A stretch of DNA of 64,000 bases. Origin: Tribonema minus (Eukaryota; Sar; Xanthophyceae; Tribonematales; Tribonemataceae). A program made the translations under genes and the position numbers. The stretch is from contig JAFCMP010000157.1 of NCBI GenBank assembly GCA_017506865.1, positions 1 to 64,000 of the forward strand, given 5' to 3'. This document shows positions 1-10,969 of this stretch, piece after piece (within the stretch, counting starts at the first letter, position 1; each line of letters opens with the position of its first letter). The notes under the pieces were generated by a model. The model saw nothing but the letters and a program-made list of their open reading frames with translations, was not told the origin of the DNA and made no database searches.

Positions 1-639
1 CATTGCGCAGTGCGGTACCCATAGCTTGGGGCGCACAGTTGAGAGCAATCCGTGATCGATGGGTGCCCATATACATGCCTGAGCCAGTTGTCCTTGCTGA
101 GCTTCCGAGGCGGGCCTTAGAGTAGCTTGGGGGGGGGGGGGGGAGCGAGCTGCATCCGATTTTGTATCAGAACTTCAAGCCCAAGAGCGCGTATGAAACC
201 TTCAAGACCGAAGCGTGGTATCATGAGCGCACCATTCAGCAACAGTTCGAGAGTGAGTGGTCACGTACCTGAGCCAGTTTCCCGCACTGAGCTTTCATGG
301 CAGGCCTTGCGGATGCCGGATACGGGGGGGGGGGGGGGGGGGGGGTTGTACAGTATCGTGGACTGTATTCCTGCGGCCCACGCGCGCGCGCTGCAGAGGC
401 TGGGAAGGGGGGTTTGTGAGTTTTTTTTTCTATGTGTGTGCCATTGGCCGAAATCCATCGTGTCGTCCCTACACGGTGATGAAGTACTGCGAGCGATGAA
501 CGGGGACTCTGTGTCATAGAAGTTGAGCGAAGCGGATGTGCGCTGCCTGGCGTGTTCTACCTGAGACTCTTGCGTGTTGCATTCATAATGTGGTGTGCAC
601 TTGTCGGTTTCTTGATGCTCTTTGTCTCTTGTTTGTGCG

Positions 640-1265
640 TCTCAGTCCAGGCACACGGCATCACATTGCTGCAGTAGCATTACGCATGCTGATTGGCCCT
701 GCTCGAGCGTTTGCGCATACCTGCTCCTGACATGCGGGCACTGCCTGGATACCATTTGAAAAATGGTGCTGCAACTTCACAGCCTGGTGTGTGTTTGCGT
801 ATGCTCATTTGTAGGGTTGCCAAAACGGTATTATTGAAAAAATACGGTCAACGGTATTTGTAGCGTAAACCATGCTGATCTTGCCGACAGTTTCGGGAGC
901 CCTGAGGTTTATCTTCGGGCTTACTGTGCCAGACGCAAAAATGGTATCGAAGTTCTCCAAAACCTCAATAGGCAGGAGTTTACGGTCAAATTACGGTACG
1001 GTTTACGGAGTATTTGTAAAAAAGGTACGGTTTTGGCAACCCTACTCATTTGGTACACATCAGATCCATCCACAGAAAACATTTTCATGCTTCTTCTGCT
1101 CGTAATGTGCGCTTGTCATTTTTTCTGATTGCGTTTCGTCCCTTCATGCATCCCATTCCAGACACACGGTATCATGTTGCTAGCATTGCATGCCGACCGG
1201 TCATCGTGGCCACGCTCGTTCGCGCATACCTGCTCTTGATATGCGGTACTGCATGAAGAAACGTT
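640..1265. repeat. Diverged direct duplication flanking a MITE
   Basis: Bases about 645-760 and 1150-1260 are diverged copies of each other. Shared words include cagacacacggyatca, cgcatacctgctc and a trailing atgcgg. The MITE at 812-1044 lies between them. No protein is recognisable in the stretch. Confidence 0.6.
812..1044. mobile_element. Non-autonomous hAT-like MITE (233 bp)
   Basis: The element starts TAGGGTTGCCAAAACGGTA and ends with the near-perfect inverted complement (TACGGTTTTGGCAACCCTA). It is bounded by a perfect 8-bp direct repeat, CTCATTTG, at 804-811 and 1045-1052. An 8-bp target-site duplication with short terminal inverted repeats of the TAGGGTTGCC type is characteristic of the hAT superfamily. 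The interior has several near repeats of tacggt and no coding capacity. It was probably moved by a transposase encoded elsewhere. Confidence 0.88.
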
Positions 1266-4200
1266 CAGATCAGACGTCGCAACAGGCTGGTGTGTATTTG
1301 CACAGATGTTTATTTGCCACATGTTGCAGCCATCCTGAAGACCACTGTAAACAATAGCATGTGTTGTAGCACCGGAAGCTGCAGGCTTTCACCCGCCCGC
1401 CAGCCTCCAGCACGCTGGGCCCCTGCCCCCACCCCTCAGGAAGATGGCAGACTTCTCGATGAAGCTCAGCAAACGGCAGGCTGAGCACTGTGCCATTTGC
1501 TGAGCGCTGCCGATGAGCCCCCCCCCCCCCCCCCCCCCAATTACATGCGGCAGTCGCTGTGGCGACACGCGCGACTAGCTGGTGCATAGGCAGGCGCTGG
1601 AGAGTGTTGGCACCGCCTTGAGCGCTGCTGCAGGCTCGGCTGCAGCTGCCATCATCCGTGCACGTAGAGTCCCAATCGCAGCATTTTGCATGGCTGCGTT
1701 GCGCGCTTCGCGTGGTTGCATCAGCAGTGCTCAGCAGCCGCACCGTCCCTGCGACAAGGGGCTCTGGGGGGCGGGGGGGTGGGAACAGCGCCCAGTTGCC
1801 AGAGTGACATCACCTACTGTCCGGCAGCGGCAGTGCTCCGCAGCCCAGCAGCTGGCTACGCTAATCACACGCTACTGCAACTTGCCTAAGCTCGTGTGCT
1901 CATGGTAGTGTACAGGTGCGGCGCTGCCGCGTTTGGCAAAGCGCGCAGCCAAAAGCGGCCGCAAACGCCTGACTCTTGCTCTTGGCCGATTTCTTGCTGC
2001 AGTGATGTGGTGGCAGACTGCCATGACCATCGATGATTGCAACGACTGCAGTACACAGCAGCCGTACATCGCATCCTAGTCATGAGCAATCGCCCGGTGA
2101 GCAAGACTCAGCTATTTGCGGCCGCTTTTGGCTGTGTGATTCGCCACTCGCAGCAGCGCCACACCTGTCCGTCACCATGAGCACATGGACTCAGCAAGTT
2201 GCTGTGGTGCGTGATGAGCGGAGCAGACCACACTAGTGTGGGCTCGGTAGCCCGTCGGCAGCAGTGTTCAGCAGCCCAGCTCTGCAGCCCAACGGACGGC
2301 AGCAGCGTTCAGCAGCACAGCGGCAGCAGCGCTCCGCAGCCCAGCAGCAGCTCCGCAGATTAACAACAGCAGTGCTCAGCAGCCCAGCAGCAGCGTGTGC
2401 TGTCCGTGACGTGACCGGGGAAGGCGTGCGCGGCGTTCAGTGAAAGCTGCCGGAGTCACGAGTCATGAGTCGAGAGTCACTCACGGATGGCCCTCCTGCG
2501 CGTGAGTGTGCGGCGTAAGGGTGCGCGTGAGCGCGTGCGGACGCAAAACGCGCTGCGCGCGACGCAAGCGTCCATGCAGTGTAACCATCAACTCATACAG
2601 CGAACAGTGGCGCTGTTGTCTGCCGCAGTTCGAGCATATGCGTCGACGGGGGACAGACACACTATTGGCAAGCAGCACTGTCAAGGCTGATTCCGCATGA
2701 CGCCACACCGCAGCACTAGCGATTATGACAGTGTGTCTAGTAGCAGCGTTGCGCAGCGCTCGACCAGTAACCACGAAGCCCGCTTTGCCACCAGGGACGG
2801 TTCCCAGCGCTGTTATCCACGCGCAGGTCTTTACTGTTGAATGTGGAGCTTGCTCCGCCACCATGGACGTTATTTGACGCAGAAAGGGACAAAGGCACCC
2901 TACACAGCATGCTTCTGGTTCAGCTGATGCAGGCCAACGTAATTGACGCATTTACCCGTTTTTCCGCGTTGCAAGGCAGACCTATGCCTAATGAGACGCA
3001 CTATACTCAAGTGCAACTGGCGCTTGTTGCTGGAGTCATCTGCAGATGGTGAAGAACCTTCAGCATGTTCATCATGTGCTTTGCAATGGTGATGATCCTA
3101 TCTCTAGGGGCTAGTATATACGTGCGCGCTAATGGCAAGGTCCATTTGCAGATGATCTGCTTGACTGATTGAGAGTAGACTGTGCCTTGACAACATGTGA
3201 GGGCTTTAATTTGAAATCTGGCGTGCCATTGCCCAACATTTGTCATGTAAGTTACCTGAGCTTGTTGCACAGACCAAGGAACAATCAGCATGCCAACCAG
3301 TTGGGCATTACTTTGAACAATCTAGGTCCTGATAGCATACTGTGCTGCAACACTGTCAGCTCTGCCTGTGTCGTGTGCCACGTCTGCTGGACCTCTTTTG
3401 AATGTCACTCGCCTGAATGACGACCTCCAGCGCTTGCAACGCCACCAACCCTCCATTGTGAAGTCCAGGTCCCCTCCCTCGTGTCCAGGGCATGCTTTGG
3501 CTGCTGTTGGCGCCCTTGGTGTGCTGTTGCTACTCTGCAAACGCCGCTGAACCCCGCTGGAAGTTTTATTCCAACCGGCCAACGTCCCTGCGCCGCGAGT
3601 AGCCCTGTTCGAACCTTTTGCTTCCCTCTGCGGCGTCGAGGCGCTCCTGCTGTGATGCTCCTGCCTCTCGAGAATGGCGCTGCGCCGCCTTGCAGGTGTT
3701 CTCAGCCTCCGCCTAGTCAAGCACTCACGTGGAGCTCGCTGAGGACCAGCAACACCATTATCACACCACACAAGGCAACTCCTGCAGTAATTACTGCTGG
3801 CTGCTGTCCATCGTAGAAGCCCAGCACACCGCAGAGCGGCAAGCCGTGCGGCACTGGCAGCAGTATCGAGCTGCTTGACAGCGACACGCAGGCCTGGTGC
3901 GCGTCTGCGCTGTGCTTGTGGTTGGTGCGCCGGCTCTCGTGTTGGCACTTGAAAGATACATGGGTTGAAGCCCGGCTCATGCCGTAGCAAGCGCACCTCG
4001 TCAAAGCGTGCGTCTGGCAGCTGTTGTCCTGCTTCTACTGTCGCCTACCTCAGCATGACGCAGAACTATGCGGCTCTGCATGTCACCACAATAAACACGT
4101 ACGCCACGCACGCACTCGGTGAATAACCTGTGCTGCCTTGCTGGTACTCGAATGCGCTAAGTCTATCACGCAGCGCCGCCGGCGTAGCCCGTAGCGCGTC

Positions 4201-5062
4201 GTGTCATGCAATGACTGACCATCATATTTCACAGGCTCGACGGTTCCGTGTCGGTCCGAAGTCGCTGATTTTTGAGATCGCCGAAAACAAAGAGAAACTC
4301 CTGGATCTGAAACACACAGAGCAGCGAGAGTGTGCCGAGGCCAGAGGCGAGATAGATCACGGCGTTTGTGTTGGCGTAAGCGACTCAGCAGCACACAGGG
4401 CGGGCATAGCGGCGGCGAGGCTGGACAGCGTACATTCGAGGTGTAATCCTCCATATCAGCGACAGGTTTCTCACAGGTACAAGGTGCATTGCACGCTACA
4501 GCAGAGGCGGCGGGGTTGGCGCTTGCATAGGAAGCTCATCAGACGTCGTTTGCTCTGCAAACGCGCATGACGGCAGCAGGGCTGGGCGCTTGTAGCGTCG
4601 CTTAAGCGTTGGCTGTCAACTTTCAAAGGGAGGCAGTTGTTTCACTGTGAGTGGATTGCGTCGCTGTCTAGCGCTTGGCACACACCAGCACGGGCGCATT
4701 GCCTAGATGTTCGCATTGTCTGTAATTGGTGGCGCTCTAAAGCCGCCGCCAGAGAGCTATCATGGAGATCTGAGCAAAGAACACACAAGGCAATTTCGAC
4801 TTTGGAGGCTTGGCTGACCACGAACAACTTGCCTTGCAGTGCCTCTCCACAGATTGCGCGCTTTGCCCTGCTTATAGAATCCTCAAGCCTCATCTGATGC
4901 GATGTTTACCCATTCAAGGGTGCCCTGAGCTTACGTTCACATTGCCCTCGATGTTGCAACAGGCCTGCTAAAAAACCTCTGGCAAGAGGCTGCGTTTGAG
5001 GCGGCGGCAGCAGAGCCAAGGTAGATCTACACAATCTTTTGGGGCCAGCTTCAACCTCAGCA
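1053..5062. other. No recognisable gene
   Basis: Apart from the fold-back repeat, I see only short open frames without recognisable motifs, CAG-rich words (about 2250-2400) and a C tract (about 1518-1538). The longest frame, on the minus strand at 3322-3996, has a composition expected by chance in GC-rich DNA. No telomere-like repeat is obvious here, unlike the rest of the window. Confidence 0.5.
1862..2222. repeat. Fold-back inverted repeat, arms about 125 bp
   Basis: The arm at about 1862-1985 is, in reverse complement, closely similar to about 2097-2222. Both arms share the core tttgcggccgcttttggct and, further out, accatgagcaca and gcaagttgc. About 110 bp lie between the arms. The transcript would form a long imperfect hairpin. 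It could be a fold-back transposon or a small-RNA hairpin precursor. No target-site duplication was identified. Confidence 0.6.
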
Positions 5063-8000
5063 ATGAGGGCAATGCGGCTGATCATCGCCTTGCTCATCGT
5101 GCTCGCAATGGTGACACGCGGGGCGTACGCGCGCAAAGGTATGACACATGGTCACTATCCTCAACTCAATATATATACTACACGGCTCAGCATGAGCCTG
5201 AGTGAGTGCCAGCTGTATTATCATAGTGGTTTCACAGATACCGTTAAATGCGCGGCTCTCCAACTGAATGAAAGAAAACATGTTACATGATGATCTCGCA
5301 AGGTGGCACGTCACTTCAACTTGTTCAGCTGCGTGAAGAGCTTCATCATGAGGTGCTCAGGCTGCAGTGCGCCACGGCGTGCGCGCTGCGCGTGGTCACA
5401 TGCGCCCAGATGCATAGGTATGTAGCGCGCCATCACATACATACCCCTGTAAGCTACGCGACGCCGCGAGCGACAGGGCGCCGCGCACGTTTGACGCGGC
5501 GGTCTTACCTGCTGACTGAGCACTGCCACCTGCAGCAAATTCCAACAAGTTGAACTTGAAGTTACAACAGTGCTCATCAGTGCCGCATCGGCGCCAAGCG
5601 ACCTTAGCGGTTTTGTTCCGATAAGGCGCCCGCTGTTAAAGTCGGCTGATGACTCTGACCCTTGCTCTGATTTGCGCGCCGCATCTCACAGTCTTGTCCG
5701 CAAGCGTGCGCTCTCCCGCCAACTTCAACTCAGTACAGCACCTCGTTAATGTTTTCATACACCTCGCCACCTCTCACGCCGCGCGCAATTCAAATCACCC
5801 GTGCTGCAGCCCCCAAGGAGTCCCCCGAGGACGTCCCCGTCATGGACGCTATTAGGCCCTTTCTGGCGGCGAGTCTCGAGCTGGGGAGCGTCGCCCTTGA
5901 GTTTGGCGACGAGACGCTCGCCGTGTGGGCCGTCTACCGCCGCGCCGAGCGCTTCTTCATGTTGAACAAGCAGCAGGAGAGCGAAGCGGAGAGGGTCGCG
6001 TGGGACCTGTGGCGCAGGGGGCGCAGGTGGTGGGGGGGGGTTTCCCCCTGTGCAGCACCGCTCAGCAGGGCGGCGCATCTCAGGGCGGCTTGGTGCGCGG
6101 GGCAGGTGCGCGCAGTGAATCTCAAAATTGTGGTTCATAGACCACTAGGATTCTGTTTCAAGTTTGCATGTGCATGGCCTTGCACAAACTTCAAACTTTG
6201 GTTGAAGCACACACGCCAAGGGTTGAGTGCGTTCACTCTTTGTGGCTGCGCCCGTGATGCACATGGTGGCACAAGGCTCACTGCACTATGCTCATCGCCA
6301 ACGAAACATTTTCGCGCTTCGAGCTGATGTGCGCTTTGTTGAAGTTGAAGTTCACCAATGAGAGGCACGTCACTTCTGCTGTTCTCAGTGCACGCAGGCG
6401 TCGCCCTGCGGGGCTACATGCGCGTCAGGCGCGTGGCGCACAGGACGTGGCACGAGTACGGCAGGCTGCGCAGCGTGCTCGCAGCACGCTTCAGCATGCT
6501 GGCCGAGGTGAGCCACCTGCAGCGAGTATGCATTGTACTTCAACCTGAAGTATATGTTCACGGCGTATATGACGGTGCGCGAGTACGGCAGGCTGCGCAG
6601 CGTGCTTGCAGCACGCTTCAGCATGTTGACCAAGGTGAGACACCTGCAGCGAGTATGTGTGTACTTCATTTTGAAGTATATGTACTTAAATTAAATATTA
6701 GTATATGTACATACACAAGTGGCGTCCCAAGCTCGTTAACGCCGAAAGGCGTGGCAGCGAATGCGGCTGGTTTGGTGGGTGGGCTGGGCTGCAGGGCTTG
6801 CAGGAGCTAGCACCAGCGGCCCCCAGGTGATGCCAGCGTGCGTAGCCCCTTCGAGAGAACTTCAAACGTGTGGTGGTGTCTCGGAAGCCCTGGCTGGCGT
6901 GCGGAGGAGGGACAGGGAGCGGCTTGGCGTGCTTGGAGAGCAAGCGGAGTCGGCTGCACGCCACGGCACCAACCACAAGTTACTCGCAGCGGTAAATGGC
7001 AATATCTTGTCAGGCTTGCAGCCTGCGGTGAGCCGTGACCTCGCTCATCAAGGAGGCGATGCTTTACTTAGTTATATAGCCTTTCTCTCTAGCGTCAGCG
7101 CCTGGCGCCCAGTGACTCCCTCTGCTTATCTCTATGATATCGGGGTTCACGTAGATAGCCACAATCTCCAGTTCAGGGCCCATCATGGTGACCTTGGCCT
7201 GCATGAAAACTTTGAGATGGAGTCTGCGTGGAGCTGGGTGGCCCTTAGAAGGGTCTGTCTGTGGGGGGAGAGTCTTGCAGCTTTGTTTGGTATCCCTGCT
7301 AGTGTGTGGGGGACAGTCGCTTGCGGATGCTTTGTTGGGGGTGATATGGGAGGCCCGGTGAACCACCGTCCCGCTCATCAAGGAGGCGATGCTTTGCTTA
7401 GTTATATAGCCTTTCTTTCTAGCGTCAGCGCCTGGCGCCCAGTGACTCCCTCTGCTTATCTTTATGATATCGGGGTTCACGTAGATAGCCACAATCTCCA
7501 GTTCAGGGCCCATTATGGTGACCTTGGCCTGCATGAAAACTTTGAGATGGAGTCTGCGTGGAGCTGGGTGGCCCTAAGACGGGTCTGTCTGTGGGGGGAG
7601 AGTCTTGTAGCTTTGTTTGGTATCCCTGCTAGTATGTGGGGGACAGTCGCTTGCGGGTGCTTTGTTGGGGGTGATGTGGGGGGCGGGGTGTGGCGTGCAA
7701 GCTTTGCATGCTACATCCAAGAGTGAGAACAAGGCGACACACCTACAACATGGCATTTCCACAGCCACAAGTGGAATATAATAAAAGTACATACGCAGGA
7801 TGCACAGCGTGCTCGCAGCACGCTTCAGCATGCTGGCCGAGGTGAGTCACCTGCAGCGAGTATGTATTGTACTTCAACCTGAAGTTTATGTTCACGGCGT
7901 ATAGGACGGTGCGCGAGTACGGCAGGCTGCGCAGCGTGCTTGCAGCACGCTTCAGCATGTTGACCAAGGTGAGACACCTGCAGCGCGTATGTATGTACTT

Positions 8001-10969
8001 CTCATTAATTCTCGCTCAGGGCGCGAAAAAGCCCAGATGATTGGCATCTAGCTGTAAAGAATCTACATGTCGTATGACAGTCTGAAAGTGTCGCAATGAC
8101 AACCACTCAAACGCCGCCGCCGCCAAATGGCATCTCGGGGTCCTCCCCTTCGTCCTCCTCCATGTGCCCCCCCCCCCTGGATTCTGCCATGTGTGTCATG
8201 ACACGGCCAGAGTACGCCATGTGGAGCGCTGCCGACAGTGCCGAGCGTAAGCGCGCCAGGGCGATGCCCTTGAGAGCTTTAGGGCGCGCTCCTCCGGGCA
8301 CTGACATCCTGCTGGCATACTCCGTCGCCACAGCCTCCAGCAGCTTCCGCCCCTGCTCCCCGATGCTGCCAAATGACCCTATTGCCAATGTGGCAAGTTT
8401 GTAGCAATTCTGATCATAATGACCAGAATATGTATGTACTTTTTATTAATTCTCGCTCAGGGCGCGAAAAAGCCCAGATGATGGTCTAACTTGATGCTGC
8501 TGTACGGAATCTGCATGTCGTGTGACTTCTGAAAGTGTGTACTTCATCTTGAAGTATATGTACACACGCAGGATGCGCAGCGTGCTCGCAGCACGCTTCA
8601 GCATGGTGACCGAGGTGAGTCAGCTGCAGCGCTTACGGAGGTATGTACTGTGCTTCAAAGTACCCAGGCTGATACTCCCTTGGGCCTTTATAAACACAAG
8701 TCCATACGTACTTCGAGGTATGCTTGTTCAGGCTGACAGCCGCGCTCGCAGCAAACTCAACTCCAACACGATGTGCGCGTGTGACCTTGTCAACATCGTG
8801 CCCACCTACAGAGCACACTAGTAGTAGAACTAGTGTATGTAGACCATGACATGGGCTTGCTGTGCGCGCACTCCTGACCAATGCCCTGGTTGTCATGCTG
8901 CTGAGAAGTCCCCACGGTCGGACGCTCTGTCAGTGGTTCATTCACGTGCCAATGCGCTGCAGCTATTCTCAGCAATGCACGCGCACATGTACACTGCAAA
9001 TAACACTCGCTCTGTTCTTTCTTGATCGCGCCACCCGTTGCTCTGCGTCTGGCGCTGCTTCATTCACGTGCCAATGTGCTGCAGCCATGCTCAGCAATGC
9101 ACGCACGCGTACTGTGACACTCGCTCTGTTCAACGTTTTCTCTCTGTTGCGCCGCGCGTTAGCAGTACACGCGCGCATAGTGTAAATCACATTCGCTCTC
9201 TTCTTTCTCGATCGTGCCACGCATCGCTCCGTGTACTGTAAAAGTGACACGCACTCTGTTGCCTTCTCGTTCGCGCCACGCGTTTCTCTGCGCGCAGCTG
9301 CTGCGGGAACTGATGGACGCGCTGCTGCTGCTGCTGCTACTGCTTCATTTATATGCCAATATGAAGCAGCTACGCTCAGCAACGCACTCGCGCATACATA
9401 CTGTACTTTTTATTAATTCTCGCTCAGGGCGCGAAAAAGCCCAGATGATTGGCATCTAGCTGTAAGGAATCTACATGTTGTATGACAGTCTGAAAGTGTC
9501 GCAACGACAACCACTCAAACGCCGCCGCCGCCAAATGGCATCTCATACTGTACATAACGCTCACTCTGTTCTTCCTCGATCGCACCACGCGTTGCTCTGC
9601 GCGCAGCTGCTGCGGGAACTGATGGACGCGCTGCTGTCCTTCAAGGTCGCTGCCGCCTGCACGTTCGTGTACGTCTGCGCGCCTGAAGCCATGCGCCAGC
9701 GCTGGGTGAGTGCTATTGGGGGTATGTATGCATGTCCCTGCCGGTAGGTATCATGGGTATAGGTAGGTATCACGTGTATAGCTGAGGGGGTATGTATGCA
9801 TATTCATGTGTACGCCCGCGCGCCCGAGGCCACGCGCCAGCGCTGGGTGAGTGGTACGGGGGGTACGTATGCATGTCGGTGCGTAAGGTGGGTATCAGCG
9901 GTTGCTTTGCCTCGCGCCAGGCTGATGCTCATGTGTCTTCAGGAGACGAGTACTTCAGGCGTGTCAGCGAGGCCACGCGCCAGCGCCGGGTGAATGCTAC
10001 GGGGGGCATGTATGCATTTCAATGTGTAGGGTAGGTGTCCATGGTCGCTTGCTCGCGCCAGGCCTGATGATCATGTGTAGCACGCATCAATTTTTCAGAT
10101 AACAAGTACTTTAGGCGTGTCACCGAGGAGACGCTCCGGTGCTGGGTGAGTGCTATTAGAGGTGTGTGTGTATGTTCCTACGTAGGGTAGGTATATGTGG
10201 TCATTTCCTCGCGCCGGGCCTAATCAGGAGATGCGAGCGGACTTTGTTGTGTGTGTAGTGTAGCCTGCTGTGCATAATTACAAAGATATTGCTTTGCACG
10301 TGATCACGATGTCTTGTTATTCTCGTCAGTTCAAGCTTGCCATGGTGTATGAAAGGGGCATACACATATGTGTACCACTCTGTAGAACATTAAAGCAGGC
10401 AGCAGCGCTCAGCACACGCACGTTCCAGACCATCAGAAGCCATGGGTACAGGTGAAGGCTGTGAAGTGATATTGAAGTTTATGATGAACGGTTGCTTACA
10501 ACAATTTGTTGCATAAATATTACTGACACATCACGTAAAAATTTGTGACAAGTGCTATGTGTCGCAACAACCATTCCCATACTTGAAGCGCACATCACTG
10601 ACACGTAACTGCTCACTGCGCCCCCTGACCCCGCAGCGGCGCTACACGACGGCGGCGGCGGCAGCGGTGCGCAGGCTGCTCCAGCGGCACTGGCTCCTGC
10701 TCCTCGAGACCGCGTCGCTGCTGTGGCAGCTCTTCATACTGACGGCGGCGGCGGCGCCGGCAGACGAGGAGCTCCGTGCGATGCTTGAGCTTGTCGCCAC
10801 TTGCTGCGGTGTAGATGGCGGCGGCGGCTGCGTAACTTCAACATCAAGTTCAAGCACCGCACGCTGCCACCGCCGCCGCTGCCTCCCGGCATGGCCAGCG
10901 CCGCAGCAGAGGCCCAAGCGGCGGCGGCGGCGGCAGCAGCGGCGCCGGCGCCGGCGATGGTGTCTGTGA
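5063..10969 (+). CDS. Unrecognised secreted or membrane protein, multi-exon
   Basis: I do not recognise this family. Exon 1 (5063-5138) encodes a strong signal peptide: MRAMRLIIALLIVLAMV, then TRGAYA with a likely cleavage point. It ends at donor AAAG|gtatga in phase 1. Exon 2 starts at 5810 after ctgcag, and its phase fits exactly (ARK-APKESPEDVPVMDA). It continues SLELGSVALEFGDETLAVWA and ends near 6026 or 6105. Exon 3 is about 6398-6507 (RSVLAARFSMLAE). Exon 4 is 9607-9705 (LLRELMDALLSFKVAAACTF). Exon 5 starts at 10637 and holds a hydrophobic stretch, HWLLLLETASLLWQLFI. The exon 2/3 phase does not match, perhaps because of the G tract at 6032-6040 or a missed small exon. The 3' end is uncertain: the exon 5 frame stays open to 10969, but another frame ends at 11038. 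Exons 2-5 are supported by consensus splice sites, by flanking junction echoes for exons 3 and 4, and by amino-acid-like composition. Expected location is the ER or secretory membranes. Confidence 0.55.
7040..7795. mobile_element. Retroelement fragment with internal duplication of about 315 bp
   Basis: Two nearly identical copies (about 7043-7360 and 7370-7690) lie head to tail, sharing gcgcctggcgcccagtgact. The block is followed by ggaatataataaaagtacat, which resembles the tail of the element at 39.0-39.83 kb. The minus frame through each copy reads KVTMMGPELEIVAIYVNPD. This resembles the GxELxIVAxYxxP strand of endonuclease/exonuclease/phosphatase domains in non-LTR retrotransposons. That match is by eye only, and the plus frame is also open (to 7726). 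I call it a decayed, probably LINE-derived repeat. Confidence 0.5.
8011..8400 (-). mobile_element. 3' end of a retroelement, minus strand
   Basis: A minus-strand frame (about 8400 to 8107) reads GEQGRKLLEAVATEYASRMS, then PKALKGIALARLRSALSAAL, and ends EDPEMPFGGGGV-stop. A short trailer follows, ending in a hairpin (gctttttcgcgccc) and an A/T-rich tail close to aattaatgagaagtac at 8011. The same trailer recurs at 8430-8530 and 9403-9545 (minus) and at about 39.79-39.82 kb (plus). This suits the C-terminal end of a retrotransposon ORF plus a 3' UTR that is copied repeatedly. I cannot name the superfamily. Confidence 0.55.
8430..8530 (-). mobile_element. Truncated retroelement 3' tail
   Basis: This is a copy of the hairpin-plus-tail trailer seen at 8011-8095. 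It contains tattaattctcgctcagggc, gcgaaaaagcccagatgat and ctgaaagtgt, and breaks off before the coding part. A 5'-truncated copy of this kind is expected from target-primed reverse transcription. Confidence 0.6.
9403..9545 (-). mobile_element. Truncated retroelement 3' tail
   Basis: This copy is nearly identical to 8011-8135, including ctgtaaggaatctacatg and caaacgccgccgccgccaaa. It breaks at catctcatactg, so it keeps the last few codons of the ORF plus the trailer. It lies in the intron before exon 4 of the unrecognised membrane-protein gene. Confidence 0.65.
9790..10150 (+). repeat. Echoes of the exon 4 / donor junction
   Basis: Copies of the exon 4 end (gccacgcgccagcgctgggtg) recur at about 9806-9852, 9945-9992 and 10105-10150, each followed by a gtga- or gtgag-like donor and then ggggg(t/c)atgtatgcat. 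A 5' echo of exon 4 (cagctgctgcgggaactgat) lies at about 9294-9335. Confidence 0.75.

Larger units (their letters stand above)
6563..8618 (+). repeat. Echoes of the exon 3 / donor junction
   Basis: Partial copies of the exon 3 end (cgcagcgtgctYgcagcacg ... gtgag) occur at about 6563-6638, 7798-7850, 7905-7975 and 8567-8620. Most keep the donor-like gtgag or aggtgag after the exon-derived part. Retroelement fragments at 7.06-7.79 and 8.01-8.53 kb separate the copies. Confidence 0.8.

Noticed and set aside
3322-3996. 224-codon minus-strand open frame
   Set aside because: No motif, splice context or echo pattern supports it; its length is expected by chance in GC-rich sequence.
6761-7726. 321-codon plus-strand open frame
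   Set aside because: It spans a tandemly duplicated retroelement fragment; both strands are open, and the minus strand shows a more plausible endonuclease-like segment.
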